Below are positions 9,236 through 18,404 of a stretch of DNA of 57,017 bases, piece by piece (within the stretch, counting starts at the first letter, position 1; each line of letters begins with the position of its first letter). A model generated the notes under the pieces. The model made no database searches. It worked only from the letters and a program-made list of their open reading frames with translations, and had not been told where the DNA came from. The position numbers were made by a program, and so were the translations under genes. The DNA is from an uncultured Bacteroidota bacterium (GTDB lineage: Bacteria; Bacteroidota; Bacteroidia; Chitinophagales; LD1), in contig CALAYL010000050.1 of the NCBI GenBank assembly GCA_937894725.1, forward strand, positions 1 to 57,017. The letters are read 5' to 3'.

Positions 9236-10079
9236 TATAGTACAAAAAGACACAAAATGGTTTCTCTCCAAACTTTCATTTGTAGTAATTTGGGATGCTA
9301 TTATGTATGTAATGATTTCTGGTGTATCAAGCTGTCTTTACCCAACTGGAATTTGTAGCATTTATTCATTTGAGTTGCTATTTTCCCCCTTTGGCAAAAT
9401 ATTGCTATACCTGTTTATTGCTGTTTTTTCTATACTATACCTATTAGAAAAATCAATGATAGTAACGACTCTAGCCTTGTTTTCGGTTAGTATAATAGTG
9501 ATTACTTTTCATGAAAGTAATGGAATCTATTTTCGAGCAACCATTTTAAGTTTGATATGGGGAGTACAATTTTTGGCATATCTAAGGAAATACATTTCTC
9601 CTAACTTTGATATTCAATTTTATAGACAACAATACATCTGGCAAATGATAGTGGCGGTCTACACACTAGCAGCCATAGCCAAACTAAGATCCGCTGGCAT
9701 TGGATGGGGGGCTAATCCTGATGGGTTTGCTATTCAGGTCGCCAAGAATTTTTCCTTTCAATATTTTGATACAGCAAATAGTACTATCCTATTGAAAGGA
9801 ATGAACACTGCTTATTTTTTTTCAAGTCACCCGCTCTTGACCACGGGTATGTTATCTGTAGCTTTACTACTTGAGCTATTTTGTGGTATAGCACTAATAA
9901 ATACACCTATAAGGGTGATTTGGGGGGTCGGACTCCTATGTATGCATATTGGCATTGCTTATTTTATGGGCATTGGCATTAGCGTGATTTGCTTTCCTAT
10001 GGTAATCTATTTTATACATCCCCTATATGCTGTTATAGTATTTGGGCGTTTTGTTAAAAGGCAATTTTTCGCTGGCTAA
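9219..10079 (+). CDS. HTTM-domain-like integral membrane protein
   Basis: This 286-aa polytopic membrane protein (about eight helices) resembles the HTTM domain found in vitamin-K-dependent gamma-carboxylases and their bacterial relatives. The family-like features are a first helix followed by a short YPTGICSIYSFELLFSP loop and a central AAIAKLRSAGIGWG segment. The matching part of the fused paralogue at 10054 reads SAMGKLNDTGIAWAIG. Bacterial HTTM proteins are mostly uncharacterised, and the soluble carboxylase part is missing. It is the last gene of the left plus-strand operon. Its 3' end overlaps the convergent HTTM gene by 26 bases. The HTTM call is by pattern only. Confidence 0.6.
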   Translation: MRGLTDIVQKDTKWFLSKLSFVVIWDAIMYVMISGVSSCLYPTGICSIYSFELLFSPFGKILLYLFIAVFSILYLLEKSMIVTTLALFSVSIIVITFHESNGIYFRATILSLIWGVQFLAYLRKYISPNFDIQFYRQQYIWQMIVAVYTLAAIAKLRSAGIGWGANPDGFAIQVAKNFSFQYFDTANSTILLKGMNTAYFFSSHPLLTTGMLSVALLLELFCGIALINTPIRVIWGVGLLCMHIGIAYFMGIGISVICFPMVIYFIHPLYAVIVFGRFVKRQFFAG

Positions 10080-11586
10080 TAATCTCATACTTCTTTTTTG
10101 GGTCAATCGGAGTTTCGAGTATATATACTTCTGGTTTAGCAGCTCTAGCAAGTTCTGGATTATTTATTTGCCAATTTTGCCATAAGATTGTTAGGTTTTT
10201 GTATAGGCTGACAGTATCATTGTTCTGCATTGCTACTATAGCATTGTCACTTAAGGAGTAATAGTTATCTTTTCTGAAATTATTTTTTTGAGCGATACTG
10301 TCGAGAGCAAAGCGATCTAGAGAGGGAAGCGAAAATTCTATTCTTTTGAAAGTAGAAGACACATAGCTACTATGTTTTGGATATGCGGAGAATGGCCAAC
10401 TGTTGATTTCAAAAAAGCCACATAATGAATTTATAATAAAAAATACAATCCCTATTTTAAGAGGAAGCTTATTCCACTTATTGACAGTAGGAAAGATAGG
10501 ATAATTTCCTTTGTAGGGTATCAGCAAAACGACTAGAAAACTTAGATACATAAACTGCATATCACCCATAGAAAGATGTAAAAAATAAGTGGCACCCCAA
10601 TGCACGCTCAATCCACCAAACAATGCGACCCATTGGGTTTTCTTATTGAAAAGAAGAAAAATAAAAATGAGTTCGATATACATAATATACAACCCACCAA
10701 GTTGGGCAACAATAGGATAGTGATCCAATCTAAATGAAGGGATAGCATAATAATTTGTAAGCCATTCTATTTGCATCTGATTAATCATATTGTCGCCTAT
10801 TGCCCAGGCTATTCCCGTATCATTCAATTTACCCATAGCTGAGAAAAAATAAATGATTCCTAAGTGGAGCCAAATAAATTTAATCGCATATCCATATTTT
10901 GGATGAAATTGAGAGTCTTTCTTTTCCCCTTTAAAAAAAAGTAGAGCATCGATAGACAATACATCAGATGCAGGGGCGAAGGCTAAAAAACAACTTCCCC
11001 AAAACCACAACTGCATAAAAAACAACTTCCCCAAAAACATGGGCAGTCCAATCAGATAAAACGAAAATATGATATTGAGCCAAGCAATATATCTATACCC
11101 TATACCAAAGCAAGACATCAAAGCTACTCCGATTCCTAAGTAGTAAGCGGTTTGATAAAATGAAAAGTTGAATGATAGTAACGGCAGATACCAGCTTGTA
11201 TAGGGCAAAGGCTCTACTTTGAAATCAGCTATTTCTAGTATAGCTGCATTTTGAAATTGATACCAATAAAGGCCAATTATAAACCCAAAAAATCCAATCC
11301 GAAATATGGCTATACTATAGACTGAAACTGGTTCATTAAAAAAAGTTCGGAGACTTTTTATTATCTCCTTTCGAAAATAAAAACTTACCGAAAAAAGATA
11401 TAGGTATATCATTTTTACTAGAATATGAGAATAGGTGAGCTGTAGGGAAAAGTAGTAATTGGAATTATCCTTTAATCTCAAAATAGCATAAGCTACTGCT
11501 AAACCTCCAAGAAGCGCTGCGAATGGCACTAAAACATACCAAATCCACTTTGGGGTGATGTTAGGTGATAGGATTGAAAACCTCAT
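10054..11586 (-). CDS. HTTM-domain membrane protein with soluble C-terminal tail
   Basis: This 510-aa protein has an N-terminal helix pair, an HTTM-like multi-helix core of about 270 residues (IAFRIGFFGF-like first helix, YFFSAMGKLNDTGIAW loop, HWGATYFLHLSMGDMQF segment), one further helix near residue 385, and a soluble tail of about 110 residues. HTTM domains occur in vitamin-K-dependent carboxylases; here the carboxylase catalytic part is absent. It appears to combine in one chain what 9219-10079 and 8792-9235 encode separately. It is transcribed toward, and overlaps the end of, its paralogue. The upstream region to the next divergent gene contains two short palindromes (11641-11668). Role unknown. 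Confidence 0.7.
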   Translation of the reverse strand: MRFSILSPNITPKWIWYVLVPFAALLGGLAVAYAILRLKDNSNYYFSLQLTYSHILVKMIYLYLFSVSFYFRKEIIKSLRTFFNEPVSVYSIAIFRIGFFGFIIGLYWYQFQNAAILEIADFKVEPLPYTSWYLPLLSFNFSFYQTAYYLGIGVALMSCFGIGYRYIAWLNIIFSFYLIGLPMFLGKLFFMQLWFWGSCFLAFAPASDVLSIDALLFFKGEKKDSQFHPKYGYAIKFIWLHLGIIYFFSAMGKLNDTGIAWAIGDNMINQMQIEWLTNYYAIPSFRLDHYPIVAQLGGLYIMYIELIFIFLLFNKKTQWVALFGGLSVHWGATYFLHLSMGDMQFMYLSFLVVLLIPYKGNYPIFPTVNKWNKLPLKIGIVFFIINSLCGFFEINSWPFSAYPKHSSYVSSTFKRIEFSLPSLDRFALDSIAQKNNFRKDNYYSLSDNAIVAMQNNDTVSLYKNLTILWQNWQINNPELARAAKPEVYILETPIDPKKKYEIISQRKIAF

Positions 11587-11640
11587 ATTCCCTTTTGATT
11601 AACATTTGCTCAAATTTTATATAAAAAGACTAAAACGAAT

Positions 11641-11668
11641 GTAAACAAGTTTACGCGCTAATTTAGCG
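11641..11668. repeat. Two adjacent perfect palindromes between divergent genes
   Basis: GTAAACAAGTTTAC (11641-11654; arms of six bases) is followed at once by CGCTAATTTAGCG (11656-11668; arms of six bases around one base). They lie between the divergent genes starting at 11586 (minus) and 11830 (plus), about 55 bases upstream of the former. They could be operator half-sites or small hairpins in the 5' leader of the minus-strand gene; no regulator gene is nearby to support either. Confidence 0.4.
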
Positions 11669-11829
11669 AATGAATTTGTATAATTAAGTCACGAAACACA
11701 ATCACTAGCTATGCAAAATCAATTCCCTATATTCACCAAGTTCTATACATTTAGAGATTAGAATTGCAATATTCATAATTTACTTAAAACTAAGCGTTTG
11801 AGCCAAAATGAAAGTGAATCTTTGAGAAA

Positions 11830-13557
11830 ATGACGATTAAAAAAAAATATATACCAAAAGATAGACGAATCTTTTTGTTTACCATGCTCTTCTTTTTTCT
11901 CTTGATACAGATTCATGGGTATTACTTTGAGCGCTATCTCGTTTTTTTAGAAACATTGTTTAGTGGCGCTATTAGTGGTATCCCACTAGATGATTTTCAA
12001 ACTATAGCCTATGTTGGATTAGACACTATGTCATCTAAAATATACAAGCTATTTCCCAATATCGCATGGCTTGACTATTCAACTACTGGAATTGCAACAA
12101 TAACAGCCATACTCTATTTGTGGGGAATAGCCCAATTGACTATCAAAAGAGGAATGGGATTTATCTTGGGATTAATAGTGTCTCTCTGTTCTGCTCTGTT
12201 AGTATATTTTAATCTGGCTTCTGCAAACAGTTCTCGCGAAGCCTATTTATTTACCATAATGATGCTATTTGTTTTTTGGGGTTGGAACAATGGAAAGTCA
12301 GGCTTGCGCTATCTATTCGCATTCAGCTCTTTTTGTATCATAATGTTGATTAGGGTAGAATTTGGATTTTTAGCCGTAGTTGTTTTTGGCGGTTTTGCCT
12401 TTCTTCAATGGCGCTGGTTTATAAAACAATGGCGCTGGTTTATTGCCCCTTTTTCTTTTTGTGTACTGATTGGCTCTTTTCTATATATTGACCGCAATTA
12501 TTCAGGCGATTTTGCAAAAGAATCCGACTTTAGTCAATATCTGATAGCAGATGCTGACTATTTAGAAGTGTTTTCTCATTTTGAAGATCCGAAAGATAGC
12601 CTACGTTATCTAGCCGCAAAAGAATTATGGCTAAGCGATACGGCTAGTTTAAAAATTGAATTTTTTAGATCCTTGCAGCAATATAAAGTCGGTCTATCTA
12701 CAAGTTATTTCAAGAATTATTTCCCCTTCTATTTTGCAAAAGCTACTGCCATGCTCGGCTATTTTCTAAAAGAGAATCTACCCTTTTTAATATTACCACT
12801 ACTGTTATGGCTCTACTTTATGGCTGAATCTTGGTTAGTAGTAGGCGATATAAAAAAACGTTGGACAGCACTCACCCTCCCTTTATTATGGATACTATTT
12901 TTATTGTTGGTTTTGTGTTATCTAGTCAGGATGGAGACCACCGTACTTCAGCCCTTTTTGTTGACGGCTATCTTATTTTTATTGGCCACACACAACACCT
13001 CCCTGTCTCTAATTCAACGAAGTAAATCTCGACTCCTCAAAGGGCTCTTATTGCTCTGCCTTTTCTTCCTCCTTTTTTGGGCAAATTCTTATTTGAATGC
13101 GTTCATTAAACAGAAAGAAAAAATTCTAACAATGTGTAATAAGGCAAGCAAAGAGGCCGATAGCTTGGCTCAAGGCAAATACCTCATGCTAGATGGTTAT
13201 TCCACCTTAATTTTCGACCATAAACCAGGTAAAAACTTTGTTTTCAAAAAACCCAAAAAAATATTACTCTATGATTGTGGTCAACTAATACTAAGTAGTC
13301 AATTCTTAAACTACCATAGTAAGATATGCCAATGTAACCCCTTAGATAATGTTTCGTTTTACTCTTTTTTACTAGCGCATAATGACGAGCTATTGCTACT
13401 CAGCAATCCTCAAAGGAACGCTTTTATCAAAGGCTATTTGCGTGGCATGCATCAAATGGATATAGACTTTGTCGAGGTTGCTGGTGATTTTGCAGCAGAA
13501 AAGCTCAAAGATTACGGACTTGAGATGCATTATTACACTATTCGCAAATCACAGTAG
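11830..13557 (+). CDS. Polytopic membrane protein, possibly GT-C type glycosyltransferase
   Basis: This 575-aa protein has about ten to twelve hydrophobic helices in residues 12-420 and a soluble C-terminal part of about 140 residues. The architecture (first helix, long loop with acidic residues SGIPLDDFQTI, many helices, soluble tail) recalls GT-C glycosyltransferases that use polyprenyl-phosphate sugars, but I recognise no diagnostic motif, so function is open. It stands alone on the plus strand between the minus-strand HTTM gene and a minus-strand flippase-like gene that ends 10 bases beyond it. An in-frame 21-base duplication lies at 12406-12447. Confidence 0.5.
   Translation: MTIKKKYIPKDRRIFLFTMLFFFLLIQIHGYYFERYLVFLETLFSGAISGIPLDDFQTIAYVGLDTMSSKIYKLFPNIAWLDYSTTGIATITAILYLWGIAQLTIKRGMGFILGLIVSLCSALLVYFNLASANSSREAYLFTIMMLFVFWGWNNGKSGLRYLFAFSSFCIIMLIRVEFGFLAVVVFGGFAFLQWRWFIKQWRWFIAPFSFCVLIGSFLYIDRNYSGDFAKESDFSQYLIADADYLEVFSHFEDPKDSLRYLAAKELWLSDTASLKIEFFRSLQQYKVGLSTSYFKNYFPFYFAKATAMLGYFLKENLPFLILPLLLWLYFMAESWLVVGDIKKRWTALTLPLLWILFLLLVLCYLVRMETTVLQPFLLTAILFLLATHNTSLSLIQRSKSRLLKGLLLLCLFFLLFWANSYLNAFIKQKEKILTMCNKASKEADSLAQGKYLMLDGYSTLIFDHKPGKNFVFKKPKKILLYDCGQLILSSQFLNYHSKICQCNPLDNVSFYSFLLAHNDELLLLSNPQRNAFIKGYLRGMHQMDIDFVEVAGDFAAEKLKDYGLEMHYYTIRKSQ
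12406..12447 (+). repeat. 21-base tandem in-frame duplication
   Basis: Two consecutive 21-base units each begin with the same 17 bases (CAATGGCGCTGGTTTAT) and encode QWRWFIK then QWRWFIA in the membrane protein at 11830-13557. The two copies differ only in their last bases, which points to a fairly recent slippage duplication at a membrane boundary loop. Confidence 0.8.
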
Positions 13558-13567
13558 TTAAATGACC

Positions 13568-14593
13568 TTACCGATTTATCTTCCAAGTAGCCAAAGTATT
13601 TCGTTCTCGCCAAATGTAATAAGCTCCGATACAGCTTTCGGGAATAAAATAACTTAAATGCAATAACACTCCCGCCATGGCAAATTCAATAGGCTGCTGA
13701 GGCAAATGTGAAAGATCTGCCGTCAACATAAGAGTCGCAAAAATACCATAATGCACTACGCCCGCACTACCAGGGGCTGATGGCGTTACATTTATCACTA
13801 CCATAACCAACGAAACGAGAAAGAGGGTAAACGGAGTGTTTAAATCAGCACTGACCCCAGCTGCTCTAAAAACAAGGTAATATTGCACCATATTGAGTAA
13901 AAACATCAGATAACCTAAAGTAGAGAAAGTCCATAAATGACCATTTTTTTGTAGATTTTCAAAATGATGTACAAAACATCTAAATGTTTTATATAGCTGT
14001 TTGCGTAGCCATATACTCGGTGTCATCCGCCATATCCGTTTAGCCGATCTTGGCTTTTTTACAAGTATATACAAAACGATATCTGCAAAAATGATACCAA
14101 AAAAAAGCATGATTAACCCCAAAAATACTGGATGTAGCCAAGTAGTCGGCCTTAATAAAAAAAAGAGTGCTATCATAGTTGCGAATAGATTTGCATCTAC
14201 AAACTTTTCTGCAATTATACCTGCTGTAGATTGCCATATACTCACACGGCATTTCAGCTGAAAATGCCACGCCCTGATTGCTTCTCCCAAATTTCCAGGT
14301 AGCACTACATTAAAAAAATTGCCAATAAAAAGACTGGTAGCAATAGCAGAAGGCTTAGCCAATGTATTTTTTCTCCAAAGCAAACTAGCCTTAAAAATAT
14401 GAACAACCAAAGTGAATAAAAAAGCAACTATAGCTAAACTAAGCAATCCTACAGTAGTAGCTGAAAATGAATTTTGATTAAGCTTAATTCCACTCTGATG
14501 CCAAGTCAACCAAAATAGTCCTCCACTGATGATGAATCCAGATATATCTCGCCACTTGATTTTAAGCATTCGTATATTTTCTAACAAGCTCAT
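13568..14593 (-). CDS. Flippase-like membrane protein, lysylphosphatidylglycerol synthase TM-region family
   Basis: This 341-aa protein has about eight helices and matches the lysylphosphatidylglycerol synthase transmembrane-region (UPF0104/AglD-like) family, whose free-standing members are often found with lipid-linked glycan genes and may flip lipids. Diagnostic stretches are NFFNVVLPGNLGEAIRAWHF (PGnxGE motif) and NVTPSAPGSAGVVHYGIFA. No soluble aminoacyltransferase domain is attached. It is convergent with the 575-aa membrane protein (10-base gap) and divergent from the 14664 gene. A role in moving or anchoring a lipid intermediate is inference. Confidence 0.82.
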   Translation of the reverse strand: MSLLENIRMLKIKWRDISGFIISGGLFWLTWHQSGIKLNQNSFSATTVGLLSLAIVAFLFTLVVHIFKASLLWRKNTLAKPSAIATSLFIGNFFNVVLPGNLGEAIRAWHFQLKCRVSIWQSTAGIIAEKFVDANLFATMIALFFLLRPTTWLHPVFLGLIMLFFGIIFADIVLYILVKKPRSAKRIWRMTPSIWLRKQLYKTFRCFVHHFENLQKNGHLWTFSTLGYLMFLLNMVQYYLVFRAAGVSADLNTPFTLFLVSLVMVVINVTPSAPGSAGVVHYGIFATLMLTADLSHLPQQPIEFAMAGVLLHLSYFIPESCIGAYYIWRERNTLATWKINR

Positions 14594-14663
14594 TTAAAAG
14601 TCAAAAACTACAAATTTTTGCTATATTTCAATGATTATATAATATGTTATATTGAAACCCGAG

Positions 14664-16106
14664 ATGACAAGTTTTATAAATATTAAACCTAGAGAGCGCT
14701 ACATTTATCTTATCATGCTTATGGGGATAATATATGGATTTGCTGTGCTCATATTAGGGAGTTGTTATACCTGGCCAAACTTAGAGACAATAAATGAGAG
14801 CAGAGCAAATACGGTAGGCCTCTGGAACACATGGATTCAGTCTTTGATTTTTTACGATGGTAGATATACTACCAATTTTCTTCATACGATTAGCCCACTT
14901 AGCTTGGGATGGATGCAGGGTTTTAAGATAATGCCCCTGATAAGTCTTGTCTTTTTTGCAGGAAGCATCGTGTTTTTTATCTTTACTTTTTTTGATAAAT
15001 CAAAAGCAGTCATCTTGTATTGTTTACTTTTTGTAAGCATACATTTTGCATTGAGCCCTAGCATTACCTATGAGTTTTTCAATATGATCAGTGGATTTGT
15101 GTATCTGTGGGCAGCTTGTTATTGGCTGATATGGGTAGCCAGCACTTACCGATGGCTCCACTCTATGCGTACTTATTGTGCTTGGTATGTTTGTGCCGCC
15201 ATTTTCCTTGTGTTAAGTATTGGCTCAAACGAAATGTTTTTAATCATTAATACCCTAACCCTTTTAGCAATAGCATGGATTGGATTTAAGCAAAATTTGA
15301 TGAGTAAATCTACTCCTTTACTCATTATCGGAGTTATATCAATTGGATTCTTTTTTGCTTGTTCTGGAAGTATTCAAAAAATTAAATTCGAATCTTCTAA
15401 CTACGAATATACCACCCTAACCGATGAGTTTTTTTACGCTTTCAAACACTACGCTAAAGCAATAAAAGATATTCTTGTTCAAAGCTTTTTCCTCTTTCCT
15501 TTATTTCTACTGATGTCGCGAAACATGAGGTTAAATGGAGATGTCCAATTCTTTTTAGACAATAAACGAAATAGGCACTTTTTATCTGGCCTGACTTTAA
15601 GCGCAATTCTTCTGATGGCTATTCCTTATTATTTATTTAAAACAACCAATGGCATTTTTCCAGAGCGGGTTTTTAGCCTGATTGCTATCTACGTTCAATT
15701 GTTTGCTTTATTTTGGATGTCATGGAAATTTCCAAACAAACGGTTTCCATTGAGTACAATGCTCCCTAGTTGTATGCTTCTAGCAATGGTATTTGGTAAC
15801 AACAATTACACTAAAATACTAGCAGAATGGAGGAGTGGTAAGCTCCAAGCATTTCATTCACAGTATTTATCAAACCACGAAAAGTTGACTAAAGCCTCAA
15901 AAAGCAATGAATCTATCAAGATAATTGAATTGCCGAGTCTTGTTCAAACACAACTGATAGTACATGACCCTTCTACAAATTTTCCAGGTGAATTCAATTG
16001 GTACAATCGAATTTTAGAAAACTATTATGAACTTGATGAAGTCCGCTTTTCATCAAATAACAGAACAAAAATATCCTATCTTCAAAAAGCAATCTGCTAT
16101 GAATAA
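14664..16106 (+). CDS. Polytopic membrane protein of unknown function (GT-C-like layout)
   Basis: This 480-aa protein has about eleven predicted helices. The first extracytoplasmic loop contains NESRANTVGLWNTW and YDGRYTTNFLH, a layout resembling uncharacterised Bacteroidota membrane families and GT-C enzymes, but I cannot name the family with certainty. The start chosen is ATG 14664; a TTG at 14652 would add four residues. The end overlaps the next gene by eight bases, so the two are likely translated together. It opens a plus-strand string leading into the sugar dehydrogenase and glycosyltransferase (to 18342), which supports a role in lipid-linked sugar handling (inference). Confidence 0.5.
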   Translation: MTSFINIKPRERYIYLIMLMGIIYGFAVLILGSCYTWPNLETINESRANTVGLWNTWIQSLIFYDGRYTTNFLHTISPLSLGWMQGFKIMPLISLVFFAGSIVFFIFTFFDKSKAVILYCLLFVSIHFALSPSITYEFFNMISGFVYLWAACYWLIWVASTYRWLHSMRTYCAWYVCAAIFLVLSIGSNEMFLIINTLTLLAIAWIGFKQNLMSKSTPLLIIGVISIGFFFACSGSIQKIKFESSNYEYTTLTDEFFYAFKHYAKAIKDILVQSFFLFPLFLLMSRNMRLNGDVQFFLDNKRNRHFLSGLTLSAILLMAIPYYLFKTTNGIFPERVFSLIAIYVQLFALFWMSWKFPNKRFPLSTMLPSCMLLAMVFGNNNYTKILAEWRSGKLQAFHSQYLSNHEKLTKASKSNESIKIIELPSLVQTQLIVHDPSTNFPGEFNWYNRILENYYELDEVRFSSNNRTKISYLQKAICYE

Positions 16107-16614
16107 CCAAAGGCTTTTTAATTGGTCGATTGTCCTAGCCATTGGTTTAGGATTTTATATTATAATAGCAATGCTACGAAGTAGCGATATCTATAGACTT
16201 ACTTACAACGTACCCATTAATGCCGTTTTTAATGGAGAGCCTTCTATAAATATGATCTATACAGATAACTTAGAAAATTCCATTCGACAACAAATCAGTG
16301 ATATTAGAGAGATCAGTGATACCACCTCTTGGGCACATTGCCTCAATTTACTCCTAGACAGAAAAAAGACCTATAACATTATTCGACAGCTGATAGACCA
16401 GCTCCAAGTGAAAAATTTGTATTTTGCTGAACATAATAATCAATCCGTATTATCACTAGAACTAGTAACATCACCGCCTATCGAGTTTTCGTATTACTTC
16501 ACAAAAACAGGAGAGATTTATCTTTTTGATAGTATCGTTGGATTAGATAAAATAGTCAATCACTATATCAAGCTAAATCACGCGCCAGTATTGTCCTCTT
16601 TATCAACTAATTAG
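16099..16614 (+). CDS. Single-pass membrane protein of unknown function
   Basis: This 171-aa product begins at ATG 16099, which overlaps the stop of the preceding gene by eight bases. A longer reading from 16027 would overlap that gene by 80 bases and is less likely. One hydrophobic helix spans about residues 9-26, followed by a soluble, probably extracytoplasmic region. No recognised domain. Tight coupling to the preceding membrane protein suggests an accessory subunit. It is followed after 25 bases by the oxidoreductase gene. Confidence 0.55.
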   Translation: MNNQRLFNWSIVLAIGLGFYIIIAMLRSSDIYRLTYNVPINAVFNGEPSINMIYTDNLENSIRQQISDIREISDTTSWAHCLNLLLDRKKTYNIIRQLIDQLQVKNLYFAEHNNQSVLSLELVTSPPIEFSYYFTKTGEIYLFDSIVGLDKIVNHYIKLNHAPVLSSLSTN

Positions 16615-16639
16615 TTTATGCAAATCTTATTTTTCTCAA

Positions 16640-17656
16640 ATGAGTAATACGTCTATTTCGGTCTGCTTAATTGGATATGGCTATTGGGGCAAAAACATAG
16701 TTCGAAACTTGATGGAATCAAGTTTTAAACTGCATGTAGCAGTAGCCGAATCCAATCCAGAAAAAGTGAAGTTATTGAAAGGCTTGTATGCAAATCTAAA
16801 GCTATTCGAGTCGGCAGACATGGCTATTGATTCCAATGAGTTTGACGCATTTATTGTAGCTACACAAACGCCTACTCATTATGATATAGTGAAGAAAATT
16901 TTACATGCAGGTAAACATGTGCTGGTCGAAAAGCCATTGACTACTTCATTAGCACAAGTGTTAGAGTTAAACTCGTTGGCCGATAAATTGGGACTAGTAT
17001 TGATGGTGGATCATATTTTTCTCTATCACCCCGTAGTGCAAAAAATGAAACATCTTTTTGAAGAACAGTTTTTAGGTAAAATCAATTATCTGGATGCCAC
17101 TCGAATCAATTTAGGTATCTATCAAAGAGATGTAAACGTGCTCTGGGATCTTGCTTGTCATGATATCGCTATTGTTAATTACTTAGTAGAAGAAAAACCC
17201 TATGCCGTCAGCGCAATAGGCCACATGAATGAAGAGTATAAAACCTATGACCTAGCCTATATGTTTCTTTATTTTACTAGTGGGCTATTGGTGCAGATAA
17301 ATGCCTCTTGGTCAAGCCCCGTTAAAATCAGAAAGATGATCATAGGCGGAGAAAAGCGAATGCTTATCTATGACGATATAGAACCTACGAACAAACTCAC
17401 CATTTATGAATATGAGCAAAACACTAAATTTGATGATAATAAACAAGGACTTAGCGACTATAGATTGTCAAATATTATTATCCCAAAAACAGCGACAACC
17501 GAAGCACTTAAAAATGTGATTTATGAATTTTTTGATTGTATAATACACACACAAAAACCCTTAGCAAATGGTCAAAACGCCATAGATGTTATAAATATTT
17601 TAGAAAAAGCCCAGCAGTCTTTGGCTGCCAATGGCGCAATCCAACAATTAAATTGA
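16640..17656 (+). CDS. Gfo/Idh/MocA-family sugar dehydrogenase
   Basis: This 338-aa NAD(P)-dependent oxidoreductase is of the family that oxidises a sugar hydroxyl, as WlbA/GnnA do at C3 of UDP-N-acetylhexosamine derivatives. The Rossmann glycine motif GYGYWG is at residues 12-17. The catalytic VEKPLT motif has K98. The substrate-side DVNVLWDLACHDIA segment supplies D170, H174 and D175, a pattern typical of nucleotide-sugar dehydrogenases in surface-glycan loci. The next gene, a glycosyltransferase, begins inside its TGA stop (TTGA overlap at 17653-17656), so the pair is translationally coupled. A homologous pair in the opposite gene order sense lies at 34664-36401. Confidence 0.87.
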   Translation: MSNTSISVCLIGYGYWGKNIVRNLMESSFKLHVAVAESNPEKVKLLKGLYANLKLFESADMAIDSNEFDAFIVATQTPTHYDIVKKILHAGKHVLVEKPLTTSLAQVLELNSLADKLGLVLMVDHIFLYHPVVQKMKHLFEEQFLGKINYLDATRINLGIYQRDVNVLWDLACHDIAIVNYLVEEKPYAVSAIGHMNEEYKTYDLAYMFLYFTSGLLVQINASWSSPVKIRKMIIGGEKRMLIYDDIEPTNKLTIYEYEQNTKFDDNKQGLSDYRLSNIIIPKTATTEALKNVIYEFFDCIIHTQKPLANGQNAIDVINILEKAQQSLAANGAIQQLN

Positions 17657-18342
17657 ATATTACTATTATTATATTTTTTTACAATGAGGATGGGGTGCTC
17701 TTTGAAACTTTTGAAAAGGCATTCACTTTTTTGAGCTCCTATGCTACTACCTTTGAGCTAATTCTTGTAAATGATGGCAGTACTGACAAGTCATCGGCTA
17801 TAGCCATGGAGATTGAAGGTAGTTTCCCTTTTGTTTCGGTAATTCATCATTCTAAAAACAAAGGGATAGGCATGGCTCTTCGCACTGGTTATCAAGCAGC
17901 AAAATATGACTACGTTTGTGCTATTCCTGGTGATGGTCAATTTAATATTACAGAATTGAGCATAGTAAAACCCTTTTTGAACGATACCTACTACTCCTTT
18001 TATAGGCCCAACACTAATTATTCTTTTTACAGAAAACTATTATCATGGCTCAATCGATTATTCAATCAACACATTTTAGCTATCTATCTTAGAGATGTAA
18101 ACTGGATAAAGGTGTACACAAAAGAACAGCTCCAGCGCGTTTCCATTTGTTTAGAAAGCTCATTGATAGAAAGTGAAATCTGTGCCAAGCTCTATAAACT
18201 AGGTATAATGCCGATAGAAGTACCCTCTACCTACCTCGAAAGAAAAGCGGGTATAGCGAAAGGAGGAAACTGGAAAACACTAAGTATGGCTATTTCAGAA
18301 ACCTTTTTGCTATGGAATGTTGTGGCTCGTTTTCGAAAATAA
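17653..18342 (+). CDS. Family 2 glycosyltransferase, polyprenyl-phosphate-sugar-synthase-like
   Basis: This 229-aa GT2 enzyme resembles dolichol-phosphate mannose synthase. It has the N-terminal IIIFFYNEDG strand, VNDGSTDKS nucleotide motif, a PGDGQFN metal-site-like motif and a conserved RDVNWIK segment. No ATG lies near the family N-terminus. The best start is TTG at 17653, overlapping the upstream stop by four bases; an ATG at 17536 would add 39 residues overlapping the dehydrogenase and not resembling the family. There are no membrane helices, so it is probably cytoplasmic and membrane-associated. It likely transfers the sugar made by the upstream dehydrogenase to a lipid phosphate or nascent glycan (inference). 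Confidence 0.82.
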   Translation: MNITIIIFFYNEDGVLFETFEKAFTFLSSYATTFELILVNDGSTDKSSAIAMEIEGSFPFVSVIHHSKNKGIGMALRTGYQAAKYDYVCAIPGDGQFNITELSIVKPFLNDTYYSFYRPNTNYSFYRKLLSWLNRLFNQHILAIYLRDVNWIKVYTKEQLQRVSICLESSLIESEICAKLYKLGIMPIEVPSTYLERKAGIAKGGNWKTLSMAISETFLLWNVVARFRK

Positions 18343-18404
18343 AATATAGCTTTTGTATGGAAACGTAAAGTTTAGCAATAGAATGAAAATAACCTGGCAA
18401 TCCG

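Noticed and set aside
16027..16098. Longer N-terminus of the single-pass protein from ATG 16027
   Set aside because: It overlaps the preceding membrane-protein gene by 80 bases; ATG 16099 gives the usual short overlap and places the membrane helix near the start.
17536..17652. Longer N-terminus of the GT2 protein from ATG 17536
   Set aside because: It would overlap the dehydrogenase by 121 bases and adds residues unlike the family N-terminus.
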